In this document: positions 34,756 to 45,375 of the stretch, piece after piece
How positions within the stretch are numbered: the stretch's first letter is position 1
Layout of the letters: each line of letters begins with the position of its first letter
Assembly: GCA_046732465.1 (NCBI GenBank)
Contig: JBKPND010000039.1
Coordinates: 1-64,000, forward strand
Origin: DASUPK01 sp046732465
Lineage (GTDB): Bacteria > Actinomycetota > Thermoleophilia > Solirubrobacterales > 70-9
Direction: 5' to 3'
Length of the DNA: 64,000 nucleotides
Translations under genes and position numbers: made by a program
Notes under the pieces: model-generated
The model's database searches: none
What the model was told of the DNA's origin: nothing
What the model saw: only the letters and a program-made list of their open reading frames with translations

Positions 34756-37106
34756 AACGCCTGATCAGAGGGCGTGACCTCTCGGCGGAATGGCGGCTGG
34801 CCGGCCTCGCCGGCGCGACCGCCGGGCTGGCGCTGGCTCCGCTCGCGCCACCCGATCCGGCGCTCCCCGCTCTCGGCGCCGCGCCGGTTGCCGTGATCAC
34901 CCTGGCCGCGCTCAGTCCGCGCGAGAAGAACCGGCACTGGCCGGCCCTCGCCTGGCTCGGCACCGTCGCCCTCACCGCGGCCCTCGCCGGACTACTGGCC
35001 GGCGGGGCGCGGGTCCACGCGATCGACCGGGGCGCGCTACAGGCGAGGGCCGGCGTCCACGCCTCCCTCGCCGGCTTCGTGGCCGCGGTGCCCCGGCGGA
35101 ATCACGGCGAGGTCGACGTGCGCGTCGACTCGCCCGGGGGGCGGGTGCTGGTGGTCGCTCGAGAGCCGGTGGGCGAGCTGCCGGTCGGCTCGGAGGTGCG
35201 GGCCGCCGGCGTCCTGCAGGAGCCGGAGCCGTGGCGAGCCGCGTATCTGCGCCGCCAGGGAATCGCGATGACGTTGCGGGCCGATCGGATCGACCGCGGG
35301 CCGGCGAGGCGCGGCGGATTCAACGGTTGGACCGACGAGGTGCGCCTGCGCGCGGAGACGGCGCTCGGGCGGGGGATGCCCGAGCGGGAGGCGGCGCTGG
35401 CGCGGGGCTTCGTGCTCGGCCAGGACGACCGGATCGACGGTCGCACCCGCGACGACTTCCAGCGGTCCAACCTCACCCACCTGCTCGCCGTCAGCGGTGA
35501 GAACGTGATTCTGCTGGGCGTTCTCGCTTGGCCCCTGCTGGCGCTGTTCGGTTTGCCGCTCCGGGCTCGCCTGGTCGGGACGCTCTGCCTGATCGCGATC
35601 TACGTGCCGGTCACCGGAGCGGGCCCCTCGATCCAGCGAGCGGGGGTGATGGGCGCGGCCGGCTTGGTCGCGGCGCTGGCGGACCGGCCCCGAGCCCGCT
35701 GGTACGCCGTCCTGCTCGCCGCCGGAGCGACCCTGGCCGTCAACCCGAGGGCGGACGGGGACGTCGGCTGGCAGCTCAGCTTCGCTGCGGTCGTCGGGAT
35801 CATGCTCTGGGCGAAGCGGTTGGCTGCCGTGCTGTCGGGGGAAGCCGAGCGTCGTTCGGCGCGTCACGCCCTGGCCGAGGCTGTCGCGGTGACCGCCTCG
35901 GCGACGGTGGCGACGGCGCCCCTGATGGCTTCGGCGTTCGACCAGTTCTCACCCGCGGCCCTGCCTGCGAACGTCCTTGCCGCGCCGGCCGTCGCCCCGG
36001 CGATGTGGCTCGGGATGCTGACGGGCATCGCCGGCCAGGCGCCCTTCCTGCCCGTCGAGCCACTGAATTGGCTGGATTCACTCTGTCTCGCCTACATCGC
36101 CCAGATCGCGCACTGGCTCGCAACCCCGGACTGGGCGCTGCTGACTGTCCACCTCGGCTCGGTCTGGTCGGTCGCCGCGGCCTACGCCGGGCTCCTGATC
36201 GCGATGGAGTTGTTCCTGCGTTGGCTGGATCGCGGCAAGGGGCGACCGCGAGAGACGCGAATCCGGGCGTCCATTTCGCCGAGGGGCGCCGGGCTCATCG
36301 CGGTGGCCGCGCTCCTGGTCGCCTCCGCCGTGCTGTGGCCGTTCGGCGGTCGGGCGACGCCCGGGTCGACACAGGGCATGACAGTCCGGGTGCTCGACGT
36401 GGGGCAGGGCGACTCGATCCTGCTGCAGCCGCCAGACGGCGATCCGGTCCTGGTCGACACCGGCCCCCCGGAGGACGGCGTCGAGGACCGGCTCCGCCAG
36501 CTGGGCGTCGACAGGCTCGCTGCGATCGTCGTCACGCACGACCAGTCCGACCATGCCGGCGACCTCGCGGACCTATTGGGCTCGGTGCGAGTTGATCGTC
36601 TCGTCTACGGCCGGGACGATCCGCGCTTGCGAAGTGCGGCCGTGTCGGCGGGCGCGCAGCCCTATCGCCTCGCCGAGGGCGGCGAGCTCGACTCGGGCGG
36701 GCTGCAGCTGACGGCGCTCTGGCCCCCCAGGGAGCTCGTCGGCGACACGAGTGAGGACCCGAATCTGCTCTGCCTGGTGCTGGTGGCCCGCTGGCGCCAC
36801 TTCTCGATGTTGCTGACGGGCGACGCGGAGGCGGAGTCGGTGCCGATCGATCCCGGCCCCATGGACGTCCTCAAGGTGGCGCACCACGGCTCCGAGGACG
36901 CGGGGCTCGAGGAGCTGCTCGAGCGCTCAACACCCAAGCTGGCCGTGATCTCGGTCGGCGCCGGCAACTCCTACGGACATCCGGCCGAACCGACGCTCGC
37001 AGACCTCCGCGATCACGGAGTGCCTACCCTGCGCACGGATCGGCAGGGCGAGATCGACATCGAGGCCGACGGTTCCCGCTGGACGGCGGGTCCAGGTGGC
37101 GAATAG
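34752..37106 (+). CDS. comEC: ComEC/Rec2 DNA translocation channel
   Basis: Polytopic protein forming the DNA uptake channel in natural transformation. The 784-residue product has an N-terminal two-to-three-span region and DUF4131-type soluble domain, the competence core (RSNLTHLLAVSGENVILLG and GAGPSIQRAGVMGAAGLVA), further spans, and a C-terminal metallo-beta-lactamase domain from about residue 545 (VRVLDVGQGDSILLQPPDG). The MBL motif reads THDQSDH, with Gln at the second metal position, and later HHGSEDA. Together with comEA this suggests competence; no pilus genes are in view. Confidence 0.94.
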   Translation: MKRLIRGRDLSAEWRLAGLAGATAGLALAPLAPPDPALPALGAAPVAVITLAALSPREKNRHWPALAWLGTVALTAALAGLLAGGARVHAIDRGALQARAGVHASLAGFVAAVPRRNHGEVDVRVDSPGGRVLVVAREPVGELPVGSEVRAAGVLQEPEPWRAAYLRRQGIAMTLRADRIDRGPARRGGFNGWTDEVRLRAETALGRGMPEREAALARGFVLGQDDRIDGRTRDDFQRSNLTHLLAVSGENVILLGVLAWPLLALFGLPLRARLVGTLCLIAIYVPVTGAGPSIQRAGVMGAAGLVAALADRPRARWYAVLLAAGATLAVNPRADGDVGWQLSFAAVVGIMLWAKRLAAVLSGEAERRSARHALAEAVAVTASATVATAPLMASAFDQFSPAALPANVLAAPAVAPAMWLGMLTGIAGQAPFLPVEPLNWLDSLCLAYIAQIAHWLATPDWALLTVHLGSVWSVAAAYAGLLIAMELFLRWLDRGKGRPRETRIRASISPRGAGLIAVAALLVASAVLWPFGGRATPGSTQGMTVRVLDVGQGDSILLQPPDGDPVLVDTGPPEDGVEDRLRQLGVDRLAAIVVTHDQSDHAGDLADLLGSVRVDRLVYGRDDPRLRSAAVSAGAQPYRLAEGGELDSGGLQLTALWPPRELVGDTSEDPNLLCLVLVARWRHFSMLLTGDAEAESVPIDPGPMDVLKVAHHGSEDAGLEELLERSTPKLAVISVGAGNSYGHPAEPTLADLRDHGVPTLRTDRQGEIDIEADGSRWTAGPGGE

Positions 37107-37115
37107 CCTTGGGCG

Positions 37116-37523
37116 ATGGTGCTGCGGAGGGCAGGAGTCGCGTTGATCGTCGCCGTCCTCGCGCTGGGGCTCGGCGGCGCTGTCGCGGGGGCGAAGAAGA
37201 AGCACAAGAAGAAGGGCCACGTCTGGGGCTCGAAGATCACGCTCGCGCATCCCTCGCCCACCACGTTCAGCGGGAAAGTGGACTCGAGCCTCACCGCGTG
37301 CCGGAAGCACCGCCTAGTGAACGTCTTCTACACGGACCCCGGCAGCGGCACGACCACGCTCCTCTCCGTTCAGCGCACCGACGGCAAGGGCCGCTATGAG
37401 GTCAACCTGCCCCAGGCCGCCTTCCAGGGCGCCTACCAGGCCCAGGAGGTCAAGCAGAGGATCCGGGCTCAGAAGGCGCCGCAGACCTGCAAGGGGGCGG
37501 TGAGCGGGGTCATCGGGCTGTAG
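37116..37523 (+). CDS. Secreted basic hypothetical protein
   Basis: A 135-residue protein with a signal peptide (residues 1-25, ending GAVAGA) followed immediately by a lysine-rich run (KKKHKKKGH). The mature part looks like a small beta domain (ITLAHPSPTTFSGKVDSS, GRYEVNLPQAAFQGAY) with two cysteines that could form a disulfide, reminiscent of carboxypeptidase-regulatory or transthyretin-like folds. No function is assigned. It starts 9 bases after comEC and may be co-transcribed. Confidence 0.7.
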   Translation: MVLRRAGVALIVAVLALGLGGAVAGAKKKHKKKGHVWGSKITLAHPSPTTFSGKVDSSLTACRKHRLVNVFYTDPGSGTTTLLSVQRTDGKGRYEVNLPQAAFQGAYQAQEVKQRIRAQKAPQTCKGAVSGVIGL

Positions 37524-37538
37524 CTGCCCTGGGGCCTT

Positions 37539-37700
37539 GGAGTCCGTCCGAAACCCCCCGCGTGCGCCTGGCGGCGTCGGGTCTCATCAGGCTGCGTCCT
37601 CGCCGACTCGCGTGGGCGCTGCCACGCGTCGTCGGCTGCGTCCTTGCCTGATGCCACCCGACACTCGCCAGCCGCCCACGCGGGTTTCCGGACGGACTCC
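37539..37700. repeat. Giant imperfect palindrome (about 162 bases) before holA
   Basis: The outer arms GGAGTCCGTCCG (37539-37550) and CGGACGGACTCC (37689-37700) are perfectly complementary. Moving inwards, AAACCC, GCGTG, CTGGCG, GTCGGGT, CATCAGGC, GCCGAC and CGCGTGG on the left each have their complement on the right in order, so about 57 of 81 bases per arm pair around a centre near 37619. The 191-base gap between two same-strand genes contains nothing else. It may be a non-autonomous mobile repeat, a structured RNA or an unusual terminator. Confidence 0.8.
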
Positions 37701-37714
37701 TAGACTCGGCGACC

Positions 37715-38722
37715 GTGGCAGAGATGAAGCCCGCCTACCTGATCGCCGGCGACGATGAGGCGAAGATCGCCCGGGCGCGCGGCCGCCTGCGCGACCGTGC
37801 GGAGCGCGAGGGCGGATCCGGTGCCCTCGAGGTCTTCGACGCTGCCGAGGGCCGCCGCTCGCCCGACGTCGATGCCGTGGTGGGCTCGCTCGCCGCGATC
37901 TCCCTGATCGCCTCGCGCCGCTACCTGCTGATCGATGGGGTGGAGGGCTGGGGCAAGGCGGACGCCGAGCGCGCCGTCGAGGCCCTCGGGCAGATCCCGC
38001 CCGAGACGACGGTCGCGCTGGTCGCCCACGGCAAGGCGCCGCCGGGAATCGCCAAGGCGGTCGAGAAGGCCGGGGGGGAGCTCCTCACCTTCGAGCTCCC
38101 CCGGGCGCGCGACCTTCCGAAGCAACTGGTCGCGGATGCCCGTGAGCTCGGTTTTCAGTTGGAGCCCACGGCCGCGCGCCTGCTGGTGGAGCGGCTCGGC
38201 CCCAGGCCGATGCGCCTGCGGACCGAGCTCGAGCGCCTCGCGCTCTGGGCGGGGGAGGGGGGCAGCGTGGATGCCGGCGATCTCGACGCGATGATCTCCG
38301 ACACCTCCGAGGAGGCGATCTGGAGCCTTGCCGACGCCGTGGTGGCCGGCGACGAAGCGGAGACGATGCGCGTCGCGGAGCGGCTGGTCGCGCAGGGCGA
38401 GGCCCTTCCCCGGATCGTCTACTCGCTGGCTCCCCGGCTCCGCCAGGCGCTCAAGGCGGCAAGCGAGCTGGAGGCCGGGCGGCCGGCTGGGGAGGTGGCG
38501 AAGGGCCTCTCGATGCACCCGTACGCGGCCAAGATGCTCGTCTCGAAGGTCAAGGGGCGCTCCCCCGAGGACCTCGACGCCTCGATCCGCGCCCTCGCCG
38601 ACCTCGAGCTCTGGTCCCGCGGCGGATCGGACTATCCCGAGCGGGTCGCCTTCACGATCACGCTGCGTCGGGCGATCGGCCTGGAGGCCGACGACACCGA
38701 GCCGCTTGCTTGGGCCCTCTAG
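37715..38722 (+). CDS. holA: DNA polymerase III subunit delta
   Basis: Delta subunit of the clamp loader that opens the sliding clamp. The 335-residue protein shows the family pattern: N-terminal PAYLIAGDDEAKIARARGRL, the acidic DAAEGRRSPDVDAVVGSL segment, RYLLIDGVEGW, and a C-terminal helical region (ALPRIVYSLAPRLRQALKAASEL). GTG 37715 is the first start before the conserved YLIAGDD. As often in bacteria, it lies next to rpsT, here in convergent orientation with their ends nearly touching. Confidence 0.93.
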   Translation: MAEMKPAYLIAGDDEAKIARARGRLRDRAEREGGSGALEVFDAAEGRRSPDVDAVVGSLAAISLIASRRYLLIDGVEGWGKADAERAVEALGQIPPETTVALVAHGKAPPGIAKAVEKAGGELLTFELPRARDLPKQLVADARELGFQLEPTAARLLVERLGPRPMRLRTELERLALWAGEGGSVDAGDLDAMISDTSEEAIWSLADAVVAGDEAETMRVAERLVAQGEALPRIVYSLAPRLRQALKAASELEAGRPAGEVAKGLSMHPYAAKMLVSKVKGRSPEDLDASIRALADLELWSRGGSDYPERVAFTITLRRAIGLEADDTEPLAWAL

Positions 38723-39000
38723 CTCTGAGCCTGAGTCTGACCCGCGGCGCCGGCGATGCTCGCCGCGCGGGACTTCTTGCGCGCGCCCGTGTTCCGGTGC
38801 AGGGCGCCCCTCTGAACCGCCTTGTCGATCCGCGAGACGAGCTCCTTGTGCTCCGCCGCGACCGCGTCCGCGTCACCCGACTGGGCGGCGGCCTCGAGAC
38901 GCCGGAAGTAGGTCTTCACGGAGCTTCGAAAGCGCAGGTTCTCGAGGCGCTCCCGCTCTGAGCGCGCAATCCGCTTCTTCTGTGAGGCGATGTTGGCCAT
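38719..39000 (-). CDS. rpsT: 30S ribosomal protein S20
   Basis: Small-subunit protein binding the 16S rRNA 5' domain. The 93-residue protein starts MANIASQKKRIARSERERL and contains SVKTYFRRLEAAA and IDKAVQRGALHRNTGARKKS, complete for the family. The ATG complement at 38998-39000 was chosen because S20 homology begins there; in-frame sequence upstream belongs to the murJ region on the other strand. Its stop overlaps the holA end by 4 bases (CTAG), so both genes share a palindromic double stop. Confidence 0.97.
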   Translation of the reverse strand: MANIASQKKRIARSERERLENLRFRSSVKTYFRRLEAAAQSGDADAVAAEHKELVSRIDKAVQRGALHRNTGARKKSRAASIAGAAGQTQAQS

Positions 39001-39039
39001 GAAAAGACCCCCGTCGGGGGCGGCGAAGAGAATAGACCA

Positions 39040-40779
39040 ATGACTCCGCGCGAACCGTTCGATCCGTCGACCAAGGATTTCCCCGCGGTCTCCCGGGACG
39101 CGGTCGAGGAGCGCGAGGCCGAGGGAATAGAGCAGCGCCACGAGGCGGTCTCAATGGACACGCAGACGTTCATGGCGATCCCGGCGCCCACGCCGACGAC
39201 ACCGTTCGTCCCACCGGAGTTCGACGAGAAGCAGGGACGCCTGGGCCGCTCGACCGCGTTCTTCTCGATCGCGACCGCCTTCTCCCGGGTGGCGGGCCTG
39301 GTGCGCGAGATCGTCGCCGCGAGCTACTTCGGCATCACGGGGCCGATGTCGGCGTTCACCATCGCGTTCCAGGTCCCCAACCTGGTCCGCTCGCTCTTCG
39401 CCGACGCAGCGATCCAGGCCGCCTTCGTCCCGATCTTCACGGAAGAGCTGGAGAAGGGCAACAAGCGGGAGGCCTTCCGGCTCGCCTCGACGCTGATCTA
39501 CCTGGTCACGCTGGCCCTCGGCGCGGTCACCGCTCTCTTCGTGATCGCCGCGCCGCTGATCGTCCCGATCTTCGCTCCGGGCTTCAGCGGCGAGATCCTC
39601 GACCTCACGGTCACGCTCTCCCAGATCCTCTTCCCGATCCTGATCCTGCTGGGCGCGACGGGGATGGTGGTCGGCGTGCTGAACAGCTACGACCGCTTCG
39701 CCGCGTTCGCGATCTCGCCGTTCTTCTGGAACGTGGTGATCATCCTCGTGCTGGTCCTGCTGGAGCCGGCGTTCAGCGGAGACGACCGCATCTACGCGTA
39801 CGCGATCGGCGTGCTCGTCGGCACCGTCGTGCAGCTCGCCATCCCGGCCTGGGATCTCCGCAACACGCCCTTCCGCCCGCTGCTTCGGATCGACTGGAAC
39901 CTGCCCGACGTGCGGCGCGTCCTGCTCCTGATGCTGCCCGTCACCCTCAGTCTCGGGCTGATCAACTTCGACCTGCTCCTCAACAGCATCGTCGGCACTC
40001 TCGTCTCGGAACAGGCCCCGGCGGCGATCGACAAGGCATTCCGCATCTACATGCTGCCCCAGGGAATCTTCTCGGTCGCCGTCGCGACCGTGGCCTTCCC
40101 GACCCTGGCGCGCTTTGCGGCGCGGCAGGAGTGGGACAACCTGAGGTCCACCATGTCCAACGGGATGCGGCAGATCCTCCTGCTGCTGATCCCCGCCGCC
40201 GCGGCCGTCCTGGTGCTCTCGGTCCCGATGACCCGGCTCGTCTATCAGCGCGGCGAGTTCGACGCGGCGCAGACGCACCTCGTCGCCCAGGCGCTCTTCT
40301 GGTTCGCTTTCTCGCTCCCCTTCAACGGCCTCTATCTGCTGCTCACTCGCACCTTCTTCAGCCTGCAGCGTCCGTGGGTGCCGACCGCGGTCGCCGGATC
40401 GAACCTGGTGGTCGACGTGATCTTCTCGTTCGCCTTCTACTCGCCGTTCGGGGTCGGCGGGGTGGTCGCGGCCACGGTGATCGCCACGATCTCGAGCGTG
40501 GTCGCGCAGGCGGTGATCCTGCGAAGACAGCTGCATGGCCTCGACCTGACCCGGCTCTTCGAGACGACCGGGCGGGTGGTCGTCGCGGCGGCGCTGCTCG
40601 CCGGGGTGAGCTACCTGGTCTGGTACGGCCTCGATCAGGCCTTGGGCCGCGCCCTGATCGCCCAGATCGTCTCCCTCGGGGCCGCGCTCGCCGCCGGATT
40701 CGCCATCTACTTCGGCGCGGTCCTCGCGCTGCGCGTCCCGGAGGCCGATCAGATCATGCGGCTGCTGCGCCGGATCTAG
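39040..40779 (+). CDS. murJ: Lipid II flippase MurJ
   Basis: Flips the peptidoglycan precursor lipid II across the membrane. The 579-residue MOP-superfamily protein has about 14 spans after a hydrophilic N-terminal extension of about 65 residues. Family motifs are FFSIATAFSRVAGLVREIVAA, GMVVGVLNSYDRFA, and LPQGIFSVAVATVAFPTLA. ATG 39040 is the earliest start; a shorter form from ATG 39154 or 39169 would still contain the whole membrane core. It diverges from rpsT with 39 bases between starts. The last bases overlap the soxR stop in a shared CTAG. Confidence 0.94.
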   Translation: MTPREPFDPSTKDFPAVSRDAVEEREAEGIEQRHEAVSMDTQTFMAIPAPTPTTPFVPPEFDEKQGRLGRSTAFFSIATAFSRVAGLVREIVAASYFGITGPMSAFTIAFQVPNLVRSLFADAAIQAAFVPIFTEELEKGNKREAFRLASTLIYLVTLALGAVTALFVIAAPLIVPIFAPGFSGEILDLTVTLSQILFPILILLGATGMVVGVLNSYDRFAAFAISPFFWNVVIILVLVLLEPAFSGDDRIYAYAIGVLVGTVVQLAIPAWDLRNTPFRPLLRIDWNLPDVRRVLLLMLPVTLSLGLINFDLLLNSIVGTLVSEQAPAAIDKAFRIYMLPQGIFSVAVATVAFPTLARFAARQEWDNLRSTMSNGMRQILLLLIPAAAAVLVLSVPMTRLVYQRGEFDAAQTHLVAQALFWFAFSLPFNGLYLLLTRTFFSLQRPWVPTAVAGSNLVVDVIFSFAFYSPFGVGGVVAATVIATISSVVAQAVILRRQLHGLDLTRLFETTGRVVVAAALLAGVSYLVWYGLDQALGRALIAQIVSLGAALAAGFAIYFGAVLALRVPEADQIMRLLRRI

Positions 40780-41225
40780 GCTGGCCTGGGGTCGCCGACC
40801 CAGTAGCGGGGGCCGGGCCCCGAGCGCCCGGCGCTATCGCCCGGATTGGCGAGCTGACAGCGGTCGAGCGAGAGGCAGCCGCACCCGATGCACTCGGTGA
40901 GCCCGGCGCGCAGCCGCTCGAGCTCCCCGATCCGCTCGTCGATCCGCGAGGTCCAGCCGGCCGAGAGACGCGACCAGTCGCGGCGGTTGGGAGCGTGGTC
41001 GCCGGGCAGCTTGTCGAGCTCCCCCTTGATCTCCTCGAGCGTCAGCCCGATTCGCTGCGCGAAGACGATGAAGGCGATTCGGCGAAGCACGGGCCGCTGG
41101 TAGCGGCGATGGCCGGAGCCCGCGCGCTCGGACCCGATCAGCCCGCGGTCCTCATAGAAGCGCAGGGCGGAGGCCGCGACGCCGCTTCGCTTCGCCACCT
41201 CGCCGATGGTGAGCAGATCGTTCAC
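40776..41225 (-). CDS. soxR: Redox-sensing MerR-family regulator SoxR
   Basis: [2Fe-2S] transcription factor that responds to redox-active compounds. The protein has an N-terminal MerR helix-turn-helix (LTIGEVAKRSGVAASALRFYEDRGL), a dimerisation helix and the SoxR cysteine cluster CIGCGCLSLDRC. GTG 41225 (149 residues) is preferred because the MerR domain begins two to four residues later, although GTG 41267 would add 14 residues and run into the operator. It is convergent with murJ and divergent from a DUF5519 gene, with a MerR-type operator between them. Confidence 0.92.
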   Translation of the reverse strand: MNDLLTIGEVAKRSGVAASALRFYEDRGLIGSERAGSGHRRYQRPVLRRIAFIVFAQRIGLTLEEIKGELDKLPGDHAPNRRDWSRLSAGWTSRIDERIGELERLRAGLTECIGCGCLSLDRCQLANPGDSAGRSGPGPRYWVGDPRPA

Positions 41226-41251
41226 CCGGTGCAGGAAAGCAGGATTCGGCC

Positions 41252-41282
41252 TTGACTTCAAGCTCACTTGAGCTTGTAGTTT
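41252..41282 (+). promoter_or_regulatory. SoxR-type promoter/operator for the DUF5519 gene
   Basis: TTGACT (41252-41257) is followed after 19 bases by TAGTTT (41277-41282), or after 17 bases by TGTAGT. The spacer holds the perfect 14-base palindrome AGCTCACTTGAGCT (41261-41274), which also reads as TCAAG-CTCA-CTTGA. A dyad placed inside an over-long spacer is the hallmark of MerR/SoxR activation, and the CAAG-CTTG core resembles known SoxR boxes. It lies 27 bases before the downstream ATG and next to soxR. Confidence 0.65.
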
Positions 41283-41308
41283 GAAGAACCCACTGCCGAG
41301 GAGGCCCG

Positions 41309-41671
41309 ATGAGCGAGACCAGAACAGCCAGTCAGCGGATCACCGACGAGGTGACGTCGTGGCCCGGCGTCGAGGCCGGCTACGGCAAACGCGGTGAATG
41401 GGGCTTCCGGGTCAACGGCCATGAGGTCGGGCACCTGCACGGCGACCATGCGGCGCACTTCAGCTTCGGCAAGGAGGTCGGCACGGCGCTGCGCGAGCAG
41501 GGCCGAGTGGTCGATCACCCCGTCTTTCCGGGCAAGAACGCCATGGCGGCGCGCCGGATCGACGGCGAGGACGACGTCCGCGACGTGATCGAGCTGATGC
41601 GGCTGAACTACGACCGCATCGTGGCTCGCTACGGCCTGGCGTCGCAGCAGCCGGCTAAGCCGACCGCCTGA
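41309..41671 (+). CDS. DUF5519 (luciferase-domain-like) protein
   Basis: A 120-residue single-domain protein: TSWPGVEAGYGKRGEWGFRVNG, EVGHLHGDHAAHFSFGKEVG and FPGKNAMAARRIDGEDDVRDVIELMRLNYDR match the small DUF5519 family, annotated luciferase-like after a fungal/plant domain; no catalytic role is established. GAGGAGG precedes the ATG. The SoxR-type promoter directly upstream suggests induction by redox-active compounds. Its 3' end overlaps the convergent methyltransferase gene by 17 bases. Confidence 0.82.
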   Translation: MSETRTASQRITDEVTSWPGVEAGYGKRGEWGFRVNGHEVGHLHGDHAAHFSFGKEVGTALREQGRVVDHPVFPGKNAMAARRIDGEDDVRDVIELMRLNYDRIVARYGLASQQPAKPTA

Positions 41672-42434
41672 GCTCGGCAATCGCGTACGGGCTCGTGATC
41701 CGGAACGCCTCCGGATCCTCGTTCGCCTCCAGGTAGATCCGGCGCATCCCCTCGCGCACCTCGTCGGCGCGACCCGCACTCTCGAGGACGGGCCGCGCGG
41801 CGATCGTGAGCGGGTGGTTTTCACCTTCGATCCGCATGAACTCGTCGACCGAGGGAGCGTGGAACGCCAGGCGGTGCTCGGTGAGCGAGACGGAGAAGCC
41901 GTGTGGCTCGAAGAGACGGGACAGGGCTTCGCGCTCGTGCCACGGAAACGGAGGTTCGGCCGGCGGCTGATTGCGGATCTCGGCCACTGTCCCTCGGACG
42001 AAACGAACCGCGTCCGAGATCGGGCCGCCCGGGATCCAGACCCCGAGCACGACTCGGGCGCTGGCCTTAGTGACGCGCGCGATCTCGGCGGCGGCCGCGG
42101 CAGGGTCGGGGGCGAAGATCACCCCGAAGACGGAGACCACCGCATCCGCCTCGGCATCTGTGACGGGCATCGAAGCCGCCTCACCGGGCACGAACTCGGC
42201 GTCGAGATCGCCGTCCTCGGCCGCGGCGGCCGCGACCTCGAGCAGCCGCTCCGCGGGATCGACGCCGATCACCCTGGCCCCGCGCTCCGCCACCAGCAGC
42301 GCGGCGTTCCCGGTTCCGCAGCCGACGTCGACGAACGTCTCGCCGGCGACGGGGTCGGCGATGTCCACCACGACCTCGGCGGCGGGCAAGAGCTGCAAGG
42401 CGATTCGCTCGTATTGGCCCAGGCCCCAGTCCAC
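41655..42434 (-). CDS. Class I SAM-dependent methyltransferase
   Basis: A protein of about 259 residues with the Rossmann methyltransferase motifs: motif I FVDVGCGTGNAALLVAERGA, motif II VIGVDPAERLL, and the later DAVVSVFGVIFAPDPAAAAAEI. It resembles UbiE/Methyltransf_11 small-molecule enzymes. GTG 42434 (VDWGLGQYERIALQLLP) was taken as start because homology begins there; the frame stays open upstream only across the lepA start region on the opposite strand. Substrate unknown. It diverges from lepA with 54 bases between starts. Confidence 0.85.
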   Translation of the reverse strand: MDWGLGQYERIALQLLPAAEVVVDIADPVAGETFVDVGCGTGNAALLVAERGARVIGVDPAERLLEVAAAAAEDGDLDAEFVPGEAASMPVTDAEADAVVSVFGVIFAPDPAAAAAEIARVTKASARVVLGVWIPGGPISDAVRFVRGTVAEIRNQPPAEPPFPWHEREALSRLFEPHGFSVSLTEHRLAFHAPSVDEFMRIEGENHPLTIAARPVLESAGRADEVREGMRRIYLEANEDPEAFRITSPYAIAELRRSA

Positions 42435-42488
42435 GGCGGCGGACTCTAGCTCCGGGCAAGCCGGCGCATCTACCCTTCCAGTCCGCAG

Positions 42489-44277
<1,789 letters not shown>

Positions 44278-44291
<14 letters not shown>

Positions 44292-44694
44292 GGAGGAGCG
44301 GATTGCCCTGGCCCAGGGCGGGATGGACGCCTTCAACGAGGGGGATGTGCCGCGGATGCTGGCTGTGCTCGCGGAGGACGTGGAGGTCTATGCATCACCC
44401 GACTTGGTCAATGCCGGCACCTATCACGCACACGACGGGTTCGTCTCCTGGATCCGGTCCTGGACCGAGGCCTGGGAGGAGATCAGCGCGGAGGTGACGC
44501 AACACAGGCCCGTGGGCGAACGCCACGTCATCACCGCGATCCACCAGGAGGGCCGCGGCCGCGGCGGCATCGAGGTGAGCATGGACATCGCCTTCCTCTT
44601 CGACGTGAACGAGGAGGGGCGGTGCACCTACCTCGCGATGCTGCCGACCCCTGAGCAGGCCGTCGAGATGGCCGAGGAGCGCGAGCGCAGCTAG
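44278..44694 (+). CDS. SnoaL-like/NTF2-fold protein
   Basis: A 138-residue protein of the nuclear-transport-factor-2 fold used by polyketide cyclases and many uncharacterised enzymes. The pattern IALAQGGMDAFNEGDVPRMLAVLAEDVEVYASPD followed by HDGFVSWIRSWTEAWEEISAEV is typical of SnoaL_2-type proteins. The ATG lies inside the end of lepA (14-base overlap in another frame). Its TAG stop shares the palindrome CTAG with the convergent gene. Function unknown. A decayed relative is present at 61442-61697. Confidence 0.85.
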
Positions 44695-45305
44695 GCGCTC
44701 ACGCGGCGCAGCGGCAGGCCCAGGCGCCCCTCGACCTTGGCCAGCGGATCCCGGCCACCCTCGGTCAACAGCACCACCTCGTCGGCGGGGTAGCCGCGGA
44801 GCTCGTCCTCCAGCGCCTGAGCCGGATCCGGATCCCCGACGGAACCGCTCACCGGCAGCCCGGCCGCCACCAGGACCCCGGCCGAACGGGCCAGGCGCGC
44901 CTCGGCCTCGTGGCGAGCTTCATCCTCGGCAGAGAGCCAGCGGTCGAGCCGATGGCTCGGGACCGGGACCAGCAGCCGAACATCGGATGGCGAGCCGGTG
45001 ATGTCGGCGATCCGCTGGGCGGCCGCGGGGGTCGCCTCGGCAACCGCGAGCACCAGGACGCGATAACCGTCCTCATCCGCCGCGGCCACCTCCAGCTTGG
45101 GCTGCGGTTTGGAGCGGGCGGCGAACACGATCACCGAGGTCGCCGCGACCGCCCCGACCGCCATCCCGAGTCCCGCCCCGAAGCTGCCGGCGAGCGCCAT
45201 CGCCGCGACGATCGGGACGCCGATCGCCGCGATGATCAGCGGAATGGCGAAGGGGCGGAATCGAATCCCACCCTCTTTGTCCCTGGTGGTGAGGAACGGA
45301 GACAC
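44691..45305 (-). CDS. Two-span membrane protein with a Usp-like C-terminal domain
   Basis: A 204-residue protein of unknown function. Two hydrophobic segments (IPLIIAAIGVPIVAAMALAG and GLGMAVGAVAATSVIVFAA) are followed by a cytoplasmic domain of about 135 residues with alternating strands and helices: RVLVLAVAEATPAAAQRIADI, DVRLLVPVPSH and YPADEVVLLTEGG. This resembles the universal-stress-protein fold but lacks a clear ATP-binding G-x2-G-x9-G loop. Start GTG 45305. It is convergent with the SnoaL-like gene, sharing a CTAG double stop. Confidence 0.7.
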   Translation of the reverse strand: MSPFLTTRDKEGGIRFRPFAIPLIIAAIGVPIVAAMALAGSFGAGLGMAVGAVAATSVIVFAARSKPQPKLEVAAADEDGYRVLVLAVAEATPAAAQRIADITGSPSDVRLLVPVPSHRLDRWLSAEDEARHEAEARLARSAGVLVAAGLPVSGSVGDPDPAQALEDELRGYPADEVVLLTEGGRDPLAKVEGRLGLPLRRVSA

Positions 45306-45375
45306 CCTCGATACCTACCCTAGCCCGCACCGGGAAAGCGCCTGAATCCGCTCGGAACCTAGAATCCCGCGGCCG

